Below are positions 12,330-22,440 of a stretch of DNA of 64,000 nucleotides, one piece after another. The notes beneath the pieces are model-generated. The model did not search any database, had not been told where the DNA came from, and saw nothing but the letters and a program-made list of their open reading frames with translations. How positions within the stretch are numbered: the stretch's first letter is position 1; the number at the start of each line of letters is the position of its first letter. Origin of the DNA: Plazaster borealis (lineage: Eukaryota > Echinodermata > Asteroidea > Forcipulatida > Labidiasteridae); NCBI GenBank assembly GCA_021014325.1, contig CM037473.1, forward strand, positions 1,316,501-1,380,500, in the 5' to 3' direction. The translations under genes and the position numbers were made by a program.

Positions 12330-12728
12330 GGGCGCCGTTTGTCAATTAATTGTTTAGCGTATTTTTGACATGTTTTTACCATGGTTTGTAACAATTAGAT
12401 GTAAACCATGGAGACTGAATCATCTCCAAAACATGGTTTATAAACCATGAAAATTTAAGCACCTTCAAAACATGGTTTATAAACCATGAAAATTTAAGCA
12501 TTTTCAAAACATGGTTTATAAACCATGAAAAAATTGTAGCATCATAAAACATGGTTTACAAATCATGGTTTATAAACCATGAAATTGTAGCATTATAAAA
12601 CATGGTTTACAAATCATTGTTTAAAAACCATGAAAATTTAAGCATCTTCAAAACATGGTTTATAAACCACGAAAATTTAATCACCTTCAAAACATAGTTT
12701 ACAAATCATGGTTTATAAACCATGACAA
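12330..12728. repeat. Array of 18-bp perfect palindromes inserted in the SINE
   Basis: The palindrome CATGGTTTATAAACCATG is present in perfect form at 12432, 12471, 12510, 12564 and 12707, each 18 bp, with degenerate copies between (for example at 12550, 12600 and 12654). The first three are exactly 39 bp apart, separated by AAAATTTAAGCACCTTCAAAA-like spacers. At the left edge CCATGGTTT (12379) and AAACCATGG (ending 12411) form a wider inverted repeat. The block is flanked by TTTATG at 12324-12329 and 12729-12734, which I read as a short target duplication. Confidence 0.85.
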
Positions 12729-12986
12729 TTTATGTATTAAGCACTGTATACTCAGTTCTGTGAAAAAAATCCACAGGCAAATCACTCGGGTGGGATTCGA
12801 ACCCACGATTCAAAATTAACATTTATTAAATCGTTGCGGTATCCACTGCTAAAACCTAGGATTCTAACTGCCTCTAGCCACTGGGCTAGCTCGGTGGTCT
12901 AGTGGTAAGACATCTGCTTACCCAAGTGATTTGCCTATGGATTTTTTTCACAGAACTCAGGAAAGTACTGAGTATACAGTGCTTAA

Positions 12987-13355
12987 AGGCACTGAACACG
13001 TTTGGTAATTGTCAAAGACCAGTGTTCTCACTTGGTGTATCCCAACATATGCATAAAATAACAAGCCTGTGAAAATTTTGGCTCAATTGGTCATCGAAGT
13101 TGCAAGAAAATGTTGAAAGAAAAAAACACCCTTGTTGTACAAATTTGTGTGCTGACAGATAGGAATAAAGGGCTTCTTGCAAGAAGTATTTTATTATTTT
13201 AGTGAGAAATTACCTCTTTCTCAAAAACTACGTTACTTCAGAGGGAGTCGTTTCTCACAATGTTTTATACTATCAACAGCTCTCCGTTGCTCGTTACCAA
13301 GTCAGTTTTTATGTTAATATATATTTTGAGTAATTACCAAACGTGTACAGTGCCT
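12987..13355 (-). mobile_element. TTAA MITE, AGGCACTGAACACGTTTGG family
   Basis: A 369-bp element flanked by TTAA at 12983-12986 and 13356-13359. The ends are AGGCACTGAACACGTTTGGT and the reverse complement of AGGCACTGTACACGTTTGGT. It is inserted in a TTAA belonging to the surrounding SINE (GCTTAATACACATC when joined). It is the same family as 52840-53195 and 62463-62828, in the opposite orientation by internal sequence. The centre holds CTTCTTGCAAGAAG, a perfect small palindrome. It has no coding capacity. TTAA use points to piggyBac or Kolobok type machinery. Confidence 0.9.
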
Positions 13356-13439
13356 TTAATACACATCGGTGTAAGGGTAAAAACAAATTATATTTTTTAT
13401 CCCCGATGCAAAATTAAGTCTCTTGATGAGTTTGAAAAT

Positions 13440-14095
13440 ACAAAAAATTACCACCATTGATTGATGAACCAGCAGAAGGAGAAGAAATTCTCACTGCACA
13501 AAATTACATCCAACAGCCATTTCCCAATATAAAAAAACCCCTTACCCAAGTGGTTTGATCACCAAGGTATGTATTAAGGGTTTATTTTGAGAATACCAGC
13601 AACACTGATCGACAATGGTCATTAAGCTTCATCGTAAAAGTGGTGTATATTTCCAATGTGTGGGCATGCTGTATAATTAAAAATATATTATTGCCTATAC
13701 TATGGTGGGGACAAAGATAATGCTTTGTGAGTTTTACATCGGAATTAATACTGATGGATACTTGAGATAGTTTGTGCAATTAGATTGGATAAAATATGCT
13801 AAATGTGTGCTAATAGAACAGATTCTTTTAAATATTCTGCAGTTATACATTTCCCTAACGTTTTTCTGAACTTTGTTGGTTCTTGATTCATTCCAGACGT
13901 TTCGTTCCATCTTGAGAGATGATCTACGAAGTTCATTCATTTCCGGCTCTTTATTACATTAGGTTTTTCATCTTTAGTTTTGTGCTTTATTCGGGCTTCG
14001 ATTTGTCATTTTTGTTTTTATTTTTTTATATTATTTATTGTATAAAAAGTTTCTTCGTATTTGTTCTTTTTTTATTATTTGTTATTTATTTGTTA
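13440..14095. other. No gene recognised
   Basis: AT-rich DNA ending in a T-rich tract (about 13970-14110). The short frames on both strands are low-complexity. Confidence 0.45.
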
Positions 14096-14379
14096 TCAAA
14101 TAATAAACCACAAGGGAAACTAACTGGGTAAATTTTAAATGGTTTGGGGTTGAACAAAGAAATATTTACTGGAGCAGGATTTGAACCAATGACCTCCGGA
14201 TTTACGTGCCGGCGCTCTACCAACTGAGCTGTTCTAGCCCTATGTTGGCGGTCTCCCTATTTGTCAATATCTTTGTTCGGGGTGCCAGTCAGAAGCCATA
14301 CAACCGTTAACTGCCGTGTAGCCAGGGATCACACCCAAGTATAAGATGCAACTTGGGAAGCGGCAGCCAGGGGATCACC
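14096..14379 (-). repeat. tRNA-related interspersed repeat, copy 1
   Basis: Read on the minus strand it starts GGTGATCCCC, has a body with GGCTGCCGCTTCCC and TGACTGGCACCCCGAAC, then a tRNA-like part: box A-like AGCTCAGTTGG (complement of 14220-14230), CCGGCACGTAAATCCGG, and box B-like GGTTCAAATCC (complement of 14177-14187), and ends with TTTGTTCAACCCCA. Copies with the same order lie at about 16375-16598 and 44404-44644, with a partial one at 16630-16749. It is not a functional tRNA gene: the acceptor stem is not formed and the tRNA part sits inside a longer repeat. Confidence 0.8.
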
Positions 14380-15174
14380 TTATTATTATTTTTTCAATTC
14401 GTCTCATTGGTGTTTCTGCTTTTGCTTGACTATTTGGGGGTTTTAAGTTAGGTTGGTTTCTGTATATTATACATTTTAATAATTATTTTACTTGCCATTT
14501 TTTGTTTTACTTTTCACTACAATTTTAAATTTCTGTGTATTACATAATATCAATGTTATCACAGTTAAGTATATTATTGTGAAGACAGATTGGACAAATA
14601 ATAACAACAACGGAAAACCAGTTTGTTTTACACCGCGTACATTTGATTCACACACGCCCTCACATGGTCAAAAATACTACAAATTGATGAGGCATTATTG
14701 TCCTAAAATAAGACAATGACACTACTATCTGAAAACTCATATTGTGGCAAGCAATAAAAGGTCAACCAGACGTTTCTGAAAGATGTCCAACAAGGAGCAT
14801 TAACTAAACATCTGTGGCCATTCGACTTTTTTTGTTTTGTTAAACTTTGCAATAGATCCAAAACAAAATGAATACCAAACACAATAACGGTACTAGAGGT
14901 AAGCAATAACTTACACCCAAGTGTAATTACAAATATTTTGCCTAATAGTTTGGTTGATTGTATATCTATAGAGTATGATTGAATGAGATATGCAGGTACT
15001 CTATTGAGTAGCGTGTCCAGTTAGGGACCTAAACTAATGTATATCTCTGTCTGCTTTCAATTCAAGGGGAGGAAATAAAAGAAAATCACTTAAGCTTGTA
15101 GGATAAACTAAAATGCTGTACAACTATTATTTTTTATTTACCACACCACATGATACTAATTGAAAACATAGCCA
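14380..15174. other. No gene recognised
   Basis: AT-rich sequence, with open frames of at most 75 codons that have no recognisable features. Confidence 0.45.
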
Positions 15175-15368
15175 GGGAGCAGTTTTATAGAGCTGCTTAA
15201 GCACAAAAAGTGGCTTCGCACAACAAAATTATGCTTACCATAATAAGGTTACCAGCCAAACTACCATGTCACATGTACCATCTGTGACTGGTATCCTGCT
15301 CATTTATGCTTTAGTAGAAAATTGTTAAGCAATATTTCCTACTTAAGCAGCTCTATGAAAATGGGTCC
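15175..15368. repeat. MITE, GGGCCC...TTCATAGAGC family, degenerate left end
   Basis: The inner part of the inverted ends is clear: TATAGAGCTGCTTAAGCAC at the left and CTTAAGCAGCTCTATGAAAA at the right. The outermost left bases are mutated (GGGAGCAGTTTTATAG). The interior words (GGTTACCAGCCAAA, TGTGACTGGTATCCTGCTCA) match the copies at 18243 and 46480. It is non-coding. Confidence 0.8.
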
Positions 15369-15371
15369 AGC

Positions 15372-16374
15372 ATTGAGTTCATTTGCCTTTTCAACCCCTT
15401 GTCTTTGTGTGTAACAGTCTATTTTTCATTTCCTACAATGGACCGGACTACTTTACCCTCCAGCCTCACTTTGGTTACATTGATATTCAGGATGAACCAC
15501 CATGACAGTAAGCTTTTGTACATGAACTCATCATGAATCCGATATTGATCGAGGTCAAACAGTCCCAAAACACATTCCCTGACCCAACATACATAATGTA
15601 GAATAGTGCGCATATTATATACGGCCGCCAGCATTCCCTGATATTTGATCTTAGCGTTCATCACGCGTCATCAGCACCAACCCCTGCGTCCTCTTTCCCC
15701 AGCCTAGGTCCCTAATCAGACAGGCGCTTGCTCGGGCACGAGCCTTAATTGGTAAATTAATCATCATTTGCAACACTTGTCCATAGCTTAATTGAACACT
15801 CTAGCAGCCGGGCTGAAACGTGCAGACAATAATACCGCGGAGACAATGCCGACGAGCTCAGCGCTACAATTGGTTTATAGGCCTGAGTGAGACAACAGCG
15901 TCAACGCGGGGTTCGTGTAATGAGGCTAGGAAGTCCCATGATATTTGGAAATGATCGTATTATAATTAGATGCCTTGTATAAGATGGGGGACTAGTTAAA
16001 CTGCCCACTATAATAAACAGCGCCGGTTTAACCAGTGACGTGTACGCACACGTGTTTCGCGATGGTATCGGTTTGGTGGACAGGTACATGTATGCATTAA
16101 TGTTCTTTGTCATTCATTTGCCTTTTAGTTTGAGTGACTTGATCTTGATTAGCATTAATGCACTGTACAGGAAGTGGGACTTAAAACATGGATTGCTAAA
16201 TATACTTCTGTCTTTACCCAGGATGACTAAACAAAATGATGTCATGTTGTAACTTACGTTATTGTCAATACATGATAAACAGAGCCAATATTATTATAAC
16301 AATTACAATGAACTCAGCTTTTATTGAAATGAGTGCCCTGTAAGTGTCTATACTACTTACTCATCTTTTGGGAT
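15372..16374. other. No gene recognised
   Basis: No repeat or gene identified. TAGGGACCTAA near 15024 and TAGGTCCCTAA near 15705 are inverted, but 680 bp apart without further pairing, so I do not call an element. Confidence 0.4.
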
Positions 16375-16598
16375 GAACCCCCAAAAATTGACTTGGGATT
16401 CGAACCTGTGACCTCCGGATTAACGTGCCGGTGCTCTACCAAATGAGCTATCTAGACCTATGTTGGCAGTCTCCTTATTTTGTCAATATCTTTGTTCTGG
16501 GGTGCCAGTCAGAAGCCATTCAACTTGAAACTGCCGTATAACCAAGGATCACAACCAAGTTATGATACAACCTGGAAAGCGGCAGTACAGGGATCACC
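16375..16598 (-). repeat. tRNA-related interspersed repeat, copy 2
   Basis: Same family and strand as 14096-14379. Box B-like GGTTCGAATCC is the complement of 16396-16406 and box A-like AGCTCATTTGG the complement of 16439-16449. The body (GCCAGTCAGAAGCCATTCAA, GGCAGTACAGGGATCACC on the plus strand) is conserved. A second, truncated copy follows directly at 16630-16749. Confidence 0.78.
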
Positions 16599-16629
16599 TT
16601 TAAGGTGTTTTGACTTTTATGTCAAATAT

Positions 16630-16749
16630 CAAGTAATAAACCACAAGTAGGGAAAATTTAAATTTAAGTACATTTTTTGGTGAACAAAGAAAATTGAATA
16701 GAATGGGATTTGAAGCTGCGATCTCTAGATTAGCGTGCGGGCACTCTAT
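16630..16749 (-). repeat. tRNA-related repeat, truncated copy
   Basis: Matches the 3' part of the 14-kb copy: AGTAATAAACCACAAG, then GGTGAACAAAGAAA, then GGGATTTGAAGCTGCGATCT and GCGTGCGGGCACTCTA in place of the tRNA-like part. It breaks off where the box A-like word would lie, and T-rich sequence follows. Confidence 0.7.
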
Positions 16750-18242
16750 TTTATTTATTTTTTACATGCTTTCAACAGGTCTCAATGGGGAAGGCAGGAA
16801 AACAGAAAAATATTCCACATCAAAACAGATGAGTTTTGAAGTGACAAGTGAGGAACTTCATTTTTTTTTATCTCAGAGCAGTCTTTGTCCGATTATAGCT
16901 TCAACTTGCTTCAACCTCCATGCCTGAACAGAATATCACAAGCACTGAATGTATTCAACATTTCACGTTCAACGTCCTTGACGTTTCTTTTGAATAGGTA
17001 TTGTCATTACTGTTTAATTTTTCCTTCAAACAGGGTCCTTTGTTTTGTAATTCAGGACCCCATGCACAAACGACGCTAAATGGCCTGGAAAAATGGTGCT
17101 TGCATTGGAGTGAATAGCTGCTAATTACGATCAGGCAAACTTGTGTTCAAAGGAAAAATTTATCTGGTGTCCCTCTGTTTTTGTTTGTATGCATGCATGA
17201 GCTTGAATTTCAGCATTAATGACATGGAAATTATGAGGCAATGGAAGCTGCTGCAAACTTGGCCATTCTGGACAATTAGGCACCTCAACATTGGTGCCAG
17301 GGTGTGCTGGGAGATCAATACGGTATAGATTTCTCTCGTCTGCTTGATGAAATAACCGGCGTTAAGTGACATAACTGGGTCTCGTTACGAAGACTTGTTA
17401 TGCCTAACGATTACCGCTTTGGTCGTACGAATACTGATTATTATACCGACCCTCACGGCGAGAGGGTTGGTTGTTTTAGCGCCAGCGGCGGCACACGGCG
17501 GGAATGGTAACCTTATGCAGAGATGCACAATGCAAATTCAACTGGGGAATTTAACAACCGAGGCTAGTGCCATAACGTACACTGGCGGGTCAGGCACTTA
17601 ATAAAAAACGATTTAAAAACAAAAAATCCCACAAACATTAAATTATGATAAATAAACAGACAGGGGAAATGGGGGAAAAATCAATAGGGGTTATGAATGG
17701 ATAATGTGTGTGCGATAAAATTCTCTGCAGTAGTGTTTTTAGAGGGAAAGAGTATAGAAAGTGTAAGGAAAACCCTAGTCTTGTCCTGTCTAGGTCCCAA
17801 AGGACACATTGACAGTTACTTCTAAACCCCAATGTCACTGATACTGATTGATGGGTTTGATTTATGAATTATTTCCAAATGTCATCTGAGGAATTACCTC
17901 AAGACCCAGTAATACAAGCCTCTTTCTTGATTTATGACCAAACAGCTTATTCTCAGCCTACATCAAGGAACAGTTTATGTTTCATCAAATTGTGTATTAA
18001 AAACAAAAAATAACAACTTGTTAATTCTTCATTGCATGGAACAATTTCAAGATCTGTAAATTTTCTTCTCTTTAAACTATCAAATAATATCTTTGTTTAC
18101 TTTATATTTTGAACAGAAAATCATTAAAGTATTTTCCGACAAAGTACATGAAACTGGTGCACTGCATTTGACTAAATGAAATTCCATGAACCCATCCCAT
18201 TGATTTTACAACAAATCATTTAATTGATTGGTGTGGAGGCCT
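16750..18242. other. No gene recognised
   Basis: No supported coding segment. Frames at 17395-17601 (+) and 17638-17838 (-) are short and unassigned. Confidence 0.4.
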
Positions 18243-18822
18243 GGGTCCAAATTCATAGAGCTGCTTAAGCACACAAAGTAGCTAAGCACAACAAAAGTAT
18301 GCTTACCAGAATAAGGTTACCGACCAAAGTACCAAGTAACATGTATAATCTGTGACTGGTATCCTGCTGATTTTTGCTTCACAGAAAAATTGTAAGCAAT
18401 TTTTGTATTGCTTAAAGGAACACGTTGCCTTGGATCGGGCGAGTTGGTCTGTCAAAAACATTTGTAACCGTTTGTTATAAAATGCATATGGTTAGAAAGA
18501 CGTTATAAAAGTAGAATACAATGATCCACACAAATATGCCTCGAAATCGCGTGGTTTTCCTTTTACATCGCGAACAAACACGGTCGGCCATTTTGTGGAG
18601 TCAACATTTTGACTCCACAAAATGGCCGACCGTGTTAGTTCACAAAATAAAAGGAAAACCATGCAATTTCGAGGCATGTTTGTGTGGATCATTGTATTCT
18701 ACTTTTATAACGTCTTTCTAACCATGCATTTTATTACAAACGGTTACAAATGCTTTTTTGTTGACCAACTCGTCCGATCCAAGGCAACGTGTCCCTTTAA
18801 GCAGCTCTATGAAATTTGGTCC
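18243..18822. mobile_element. GGGCCC-type MITE split by a TTAA fold-back element
   Basis: The left part, 18243-18415, has GGGTCCAAATTCATAGAGCT and GCTTAAGCAC; the right part, 18797-18822, has TTAAGCAGCTCTATGAAATT and ends GGTCC. They are the two ends of one element that has been cut at the TTAA in its terminal GCTTAAGC word by the insertion at 18416-18796. Joining across one TTAA restores the usual terminal sequence. Confidence 0.85.
18416..18796. mobile_element. Full-length palindromic (fold-back) TTAA MITE
   Basis: A 381-bp element flanked by TTAA at 18412-18415 and 18797-18800. The left half and the reverse complement of the right half are nearly identical over about 190 bp, starting AGGAACACGTTGCCTTGGAT and AGGGACACGTTGCCTTGGAT and ending at a perfect 24-bp arm on each side of a 4-base centre at about 18607 (arm core GGCCATTTTGTGGAGTCAA). 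That is why near-identical open frames appear on the two strands (18492-18692 and 18521-18721); these are mirror shadows, not genes. A transcript of either strand would fold into one long hairpin. Confidence 0.93.
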
Positions 18823-18825
18823 TGC

Positions 18826-19768
18826 TCTCAGGAAAGTAAGTAATGTTGAAGAACTAAAAGTCTATAAATCAAACTGGCTAAAAATATATATATATATACT
18901 TTTTATTATTGCAGAGATTTGAAACAAACTGAGCTTTCTCCTTGTATTTTTCATACAAAAGCTATAATACATATACGCAAGGATTTGGGGCCAATACATA
19001 AAAACTATTTTTTAACTAAATTGAAATAACAAAATTTGTTTTGTTATCAACTTTAGATATGAAGAATGTTGTCAAATCTCATAACTAATTCAGGTGCTAT
19101 TTATATAGTTCTTGATTCTATGTGGTAATTATGGTATTAAAAAAACAGAAAATTTCTTAAACGACAAGCGTAGTATCTTGCCTGCCGCGAAATACCCTGG
19201 ATGGTATCATGTGGTCTAAAGTACTACAAAAGTATGTTGTCATACATACTGTGCAGGACAACACACCACATCAAATGTGTCTCCGGTTTATTGATTAAGC
19301 ATTAATTAAATCTTACATGGAGAAAAGCAATCACATTGATTGCCCAGCAGTCATTTTCATTCCCCCTAATTAGTGCAGACAAGAGGAAAGTTAATTAAGT
19401 CTTCATTAAGAACATTTGTGTTTCATTTTGTTGATCTGTTGGATGTTTTTTTCTTCCTTGTATCGCTTTGAAGGGTTATGTACATAAAGCCCTGTCGATT
19501 GGACGATGGAGCGAATGTGGACATAAGGTCTTCTGAATCACGTAATGATCAATCAAGTCTGTTTCAACACTTCGAGAGATAGTTAAAGGGACTTGCACAA
19601 CTTTCGTTCGGAGAGACTAGACCTTGTTCAATAATGTCACATGTCATGCCATGTGATGTTGATACTTTGGTTCCCACCTTATCATAAGAAAAACAGAAGA
19701 TTTATGAATTACGTAAATATTTGCCAGTCTCAGGCAGAATCTGCTACATCTCATCCCCCATTTGGGAC
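18826..19768. other. No gene recognised
   Basis: AT-rich DNA with a (TA) run at about 18884-18898. No repeat family or exon identified. Confidence 0.45.
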
Positions 19769-20169
19769 GTGTCGTGGCCGAGCAGATAAGAACACCGGAC
19801 TCAAGCTCTGGTGTTTCTGATCAGCAGAGTGTGGGTTCGAATCCCAGTCGTTACACTTGTGTCCTTTAGCAGACACTTAACCATCAATGCATCGTCCTTC
19901 GGATGGGACGTTAAGCCGTTGGTCCCGTGTGTTGTGTAATGCACGTAAAACAACCCAGTGCACTTATCATAAACAGAAATGGTTCGCGCGGTGTTTCTGG
20001 TTTGATTGATTGCGTATTGCGCCACAGCACCTTGTAAACCATTACATGGTGCTATGTAAAGGAATAGATCTCATACATCAAAAACATAGCTCCACATACC
20101 TTGTAAGATAAATACTGTAGCGCTTAGAAACGTAGTATTAAGCGCAATATAAATGTACAGTATTATTGT
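19769..20169 (+). mobile_element. SINE with tRNA-Leu(CAA)-derived head
   Basis: The first 88 bp (19769-19856) look like a class II tRNA: GTGTCGT...GTTACAC as a weak acceptor stem, anticodon stem CCGGA/TCTGG around loop CTCAAGC (anticodon CAA, leucine), and T-arm word GGGTTCGAATCCC. The body includes TTCGGATGGGACGTTAAGCC, GTGCACTTATCA, GCGCCACAGCACCTTGTAAA and a tail GCGCAATATAAATGTACAGT. I recall this body from tRNA-headed SINEs of sea urchins and other echinoderms. The acceptor stem is mispaired, so it is a SINE head and not a tRNA gene. A headless copy lies on the minus strand at 57523-57829. Confidence 0.88.
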
Positions 20170-21430
20170 GAAGTATCCCTTACTATTCCTCTATTGATTA
20201 GGCTTACCTCCAGCATTACATCTTTGGAAATAAAAAGTAGGATAATTTGTTCGGTTAATTTTCAAAAAACTTTTCAATTCACTGGATGTGAAAAATGCGC
20301 ACAGTAGTTTTACACAAAAGGTCAAGGCTCAAAATTAACACTAGACCACAGGCCCGAGGGCAGTGTTTTTAGCCTTGGGACAGTACACTCACGACCGAAC
20401 AAGTCCAGCGGTCTTGTGTTTGTGAAGAATAATACCTCATTTCATGTTTAATTTAAAAAAATATGTTTCCTTTGAGTCTGATAAATATTTCATTTCATTT
20501 CATTTCATTTCATTTATTCTGGTTGTGAAGCCAAGGACTCTCAGAAAGCGAACTTAATCACTATACTAGCCAAGAACCCAATGGAGAGAAAAAAGAAGGA
20601 ATATCTTTCAATTCTGTTGAGTATGCAAGTATTAACCATACGACAAATGAGATAAAATCTTCTCTTTGTGCTTGTTCAAATAAAGACAGTTTAATTTCGA
20701 CACTGTAAAAATCTTTCTTTTTTTCTCTCTTTTAATTCTGGTCTTGCGACAAATTTTCCGGTCCAGTAATGGTTTTGACCTACAAGTCTTTTTCCCCCCC
20801 AATTTCAAGCCCTGAAGATATACATTTTTTGTAATTGGTAAAAAACTACGTCTTATGTTTCTAGTGTATTGATTATACTCTATGATCAACTGGCAAATCT
20901 TAATATTATTACACAAAGTGGTCCGTAAACATCGGAGACCTAGTTTGCATATTGCTCATATGCCAGTGTTGCAAAACACTGCCCACACTGCTAGAAAAAA
21001 TGGCGTGCACATCTTTGATTATTTTCTAACCAGTATAAGCCAGATTTGAAGCTAAATTGACTGAGTTGATCCTGAAAGAACCACGTCAGTCACGACGTAG
21101 CGTATCATCTCTGGAACCGATAATCCGTGGACTTATAGTTTCAAGTTTGCTGGCTTTTGTAGCCACAAATGTTGCACAAATCTCATGTTTACGTGGTTCA
21201 GCTAATAAACGTGTAGTTTGTGACTACTGTAAGTGTCCAAGAGTCACCAACTGTATGTTACATATTACTGAATAGTTTAGTTAGACTTTTATAGCCCAGT
21301 TGGTAATGGTCAGCCTTGTAATGGTTTATTGTGATAGTTGGAGCTTAATTTAATTTCATACACTAATCATCAAATTGATTGCATGCGACCAAATTAACTT
21401 TTATTATTTCAATTATTAACCGATACCAAT
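20170..21430. other. No gene recognised; CATTT microsatellite inside
   Basis: A pentanucleotide tract of five CATTT units lies at 20491-20516. Otherwise nothing is supported; the frame at 20632-20916 (-) is lysine-rich and low in complexity. Confidence 0.45.
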
Positions 21431-21439
21431 ATGTGATAA

Positions 21440-21620
21440 ACACCGTATACTCAATGTTTTCCCACGTCCTGCGGGTATAAACAAAACCCATGGGGTACTC
21501 CAGTGGGATTCAATCTCAATACCCCCCCCCCCCTCATTCTACAGCAGATGTGCCAACCGCTAGACCACCGAGTGTGCCCAGTGACGAGTGGTCAGTTCGA
21601 ATCCACTAATTAGCAGTGGG
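21440..21620 (-). repeat. Degenerate relative of the tRNA-derived SINE
   Basis: It carries the landmarks of the 12-kb and 59-kb SINEs in decayed form: CACCGTATACTCAATGTTTT, a C-run at about 21521-21533, and on the minus strand TGGTCTAGCGGTTGGCACAT as a tRNA-like box A region. No target duplication is visible. Confidence 0.5.
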
Positions 21621-21837
21621 TTCCACAAACAATTTAATAGTTGTAATAATTGCATGAAGGTTAAATAGTCTTATTTTGATTGTAAACACAATCAAAACCT
21701 ATATGTAAAGCAATCTTCTTAAAGCCTGATGTGATTTTTACACATTAAGTTTTGTTAAAATTCAATTTCCAATATATTCCTCCTCAAGATTTCTGTGAAA
21801 TGTCAAAAGAGTGGTGTATGGGTTATCGTTGTATAAA

Positions 21838-22440
21838 AGGGATCAGGTTGGCTCAGTGGTTTCTTTCCCTGCCTTTCACCTCTGTGGACCCCGGTTCGAT
21901 TCCCACCTCAAACCAAAGATGGGAATCAGGTTGGCTCAGTAGTTTTAGCGGTTTCTTTACCTGCCTTTCACCTCTGTGGATCCCGGTTCGATTCCCACCT
22001 CAGACCAAAGATGGGAATCAAGTTGGCTCAGTAATTTTAGTGGTTTCTTTCCCTGCCTTTCACCTCTGTGGACCCCGGTTCGATTCCCACCTCAAACCAA
22101 AGATGGGAATCAAGTTGGCTCAGTAGTTTTAATGGTTTCTTTCCCTGCCTTTCACCTCTGTGGACCCCGGTTCGATTCCCACCTCAAACCAAAGATGGGA
22201 ATCAAGTTGGCTCAGTAGTTTTAGTGGTTTCTTTCCCTGCCTTTCACCTCTGTGGACCCAGGTTCGATTCCCACCTCAGACAGTAGCCTTGCATGTGGAT
22301 TGTGTTTTCAGTCCCTACCTGATTGCCTGGGTTTTTCCCATTGGGGTTTTCCTCCCACATCTAAAACTGAGCATTTCTTCTTGTTTCCTATTCATCCTGT
22401 TATTGGTGTTAATTTTGCTGTTGGATGTGTAATAAATTAA
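21838..22440 (+). mobile_element. SINE with its tRNA-like head amplified five times in tandem
   Basis: Five heads lie in a row with box B GGTTCGATTCC at 21893, 21985, 22077, 22169 and 22261, exactly 92 bp apart, and box A-like TGGCTCAGTGG or TGGCTCAGTAG upstream of each. The first head is about 10 bp shorter. After the last head comes a single 3' body (CCTTGCATGTGGATTGTG, CAGTCCCTACCTGATTGCC, GGGGTTTTCCTCCCACATC) ending near AATAAATTAATA at 22440. Paired A and B boxes are the internal promoter of RNA polymerase III genes. The open frames here repeat every 92 bp in shifting frame and are not genes. Confidence 0.87.

Larger units (their letters stand above)
12278..13433 (-). mobile_element. tRNA-derived SINE with 16-bp target duplication, twice interrupted
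   Basis: A near-perfect duplication flanks the unit: GTCTCTTGATGAATTT at 12278-12293 and GTCTCTTGATGAGTTT at 13418-13433. Inside are inverted arms (TTTTACCCTTACACCGATGT and its complement near 13365-13382; GCACTGTATACTCAG near 12738 and its complement near 12969), a minus-strand box B (GGTTCGAATCCCACC, complement at 12790-12806) and a plus-strand tRNA-like start (AGCTCGGTGGTCTAGTGGTA near 12889-12908). Long target duplication plus Pol III boxes fit a SINE copied by LINE machinery. Two later insertions split it: 12330-12728 and 12987-13355. Removing them leaves about 350-370 bp. The sister copy is at 59056-59306. The mixed orientation of the two tRNA boxes suggests a fold-back or dimeric SINE. 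Confidence 0.8.

Noticed and set aside
15024..15715. Possible 690-bp inverted-repeat element with TAGGGACCTA ends
   Set aside because: Only about 10 bp pair, no extension or target duplication is visible, and chance is sufficient.
18492..18721. Two near-identical 66-codon proteins on opposite strands
   Set aside because: They are the same arm of a palindromic MITE read from both strands.
19769..19856. Functional tRNA-Leu(CAA) gene
   Set aside because: The acceptor stem has a mismatch and wobble pairs, the D-arm is weak, and a SINE body follows directly that is also present without the head at 57523-57829.
21752..22440. Series of overlapping open frames with a repeated protein motif
   Set aside because: The motif is translation of the 92-bp SINE-head repeat, and the frame shifts from unit to unit since 92 is not a multiple of three.
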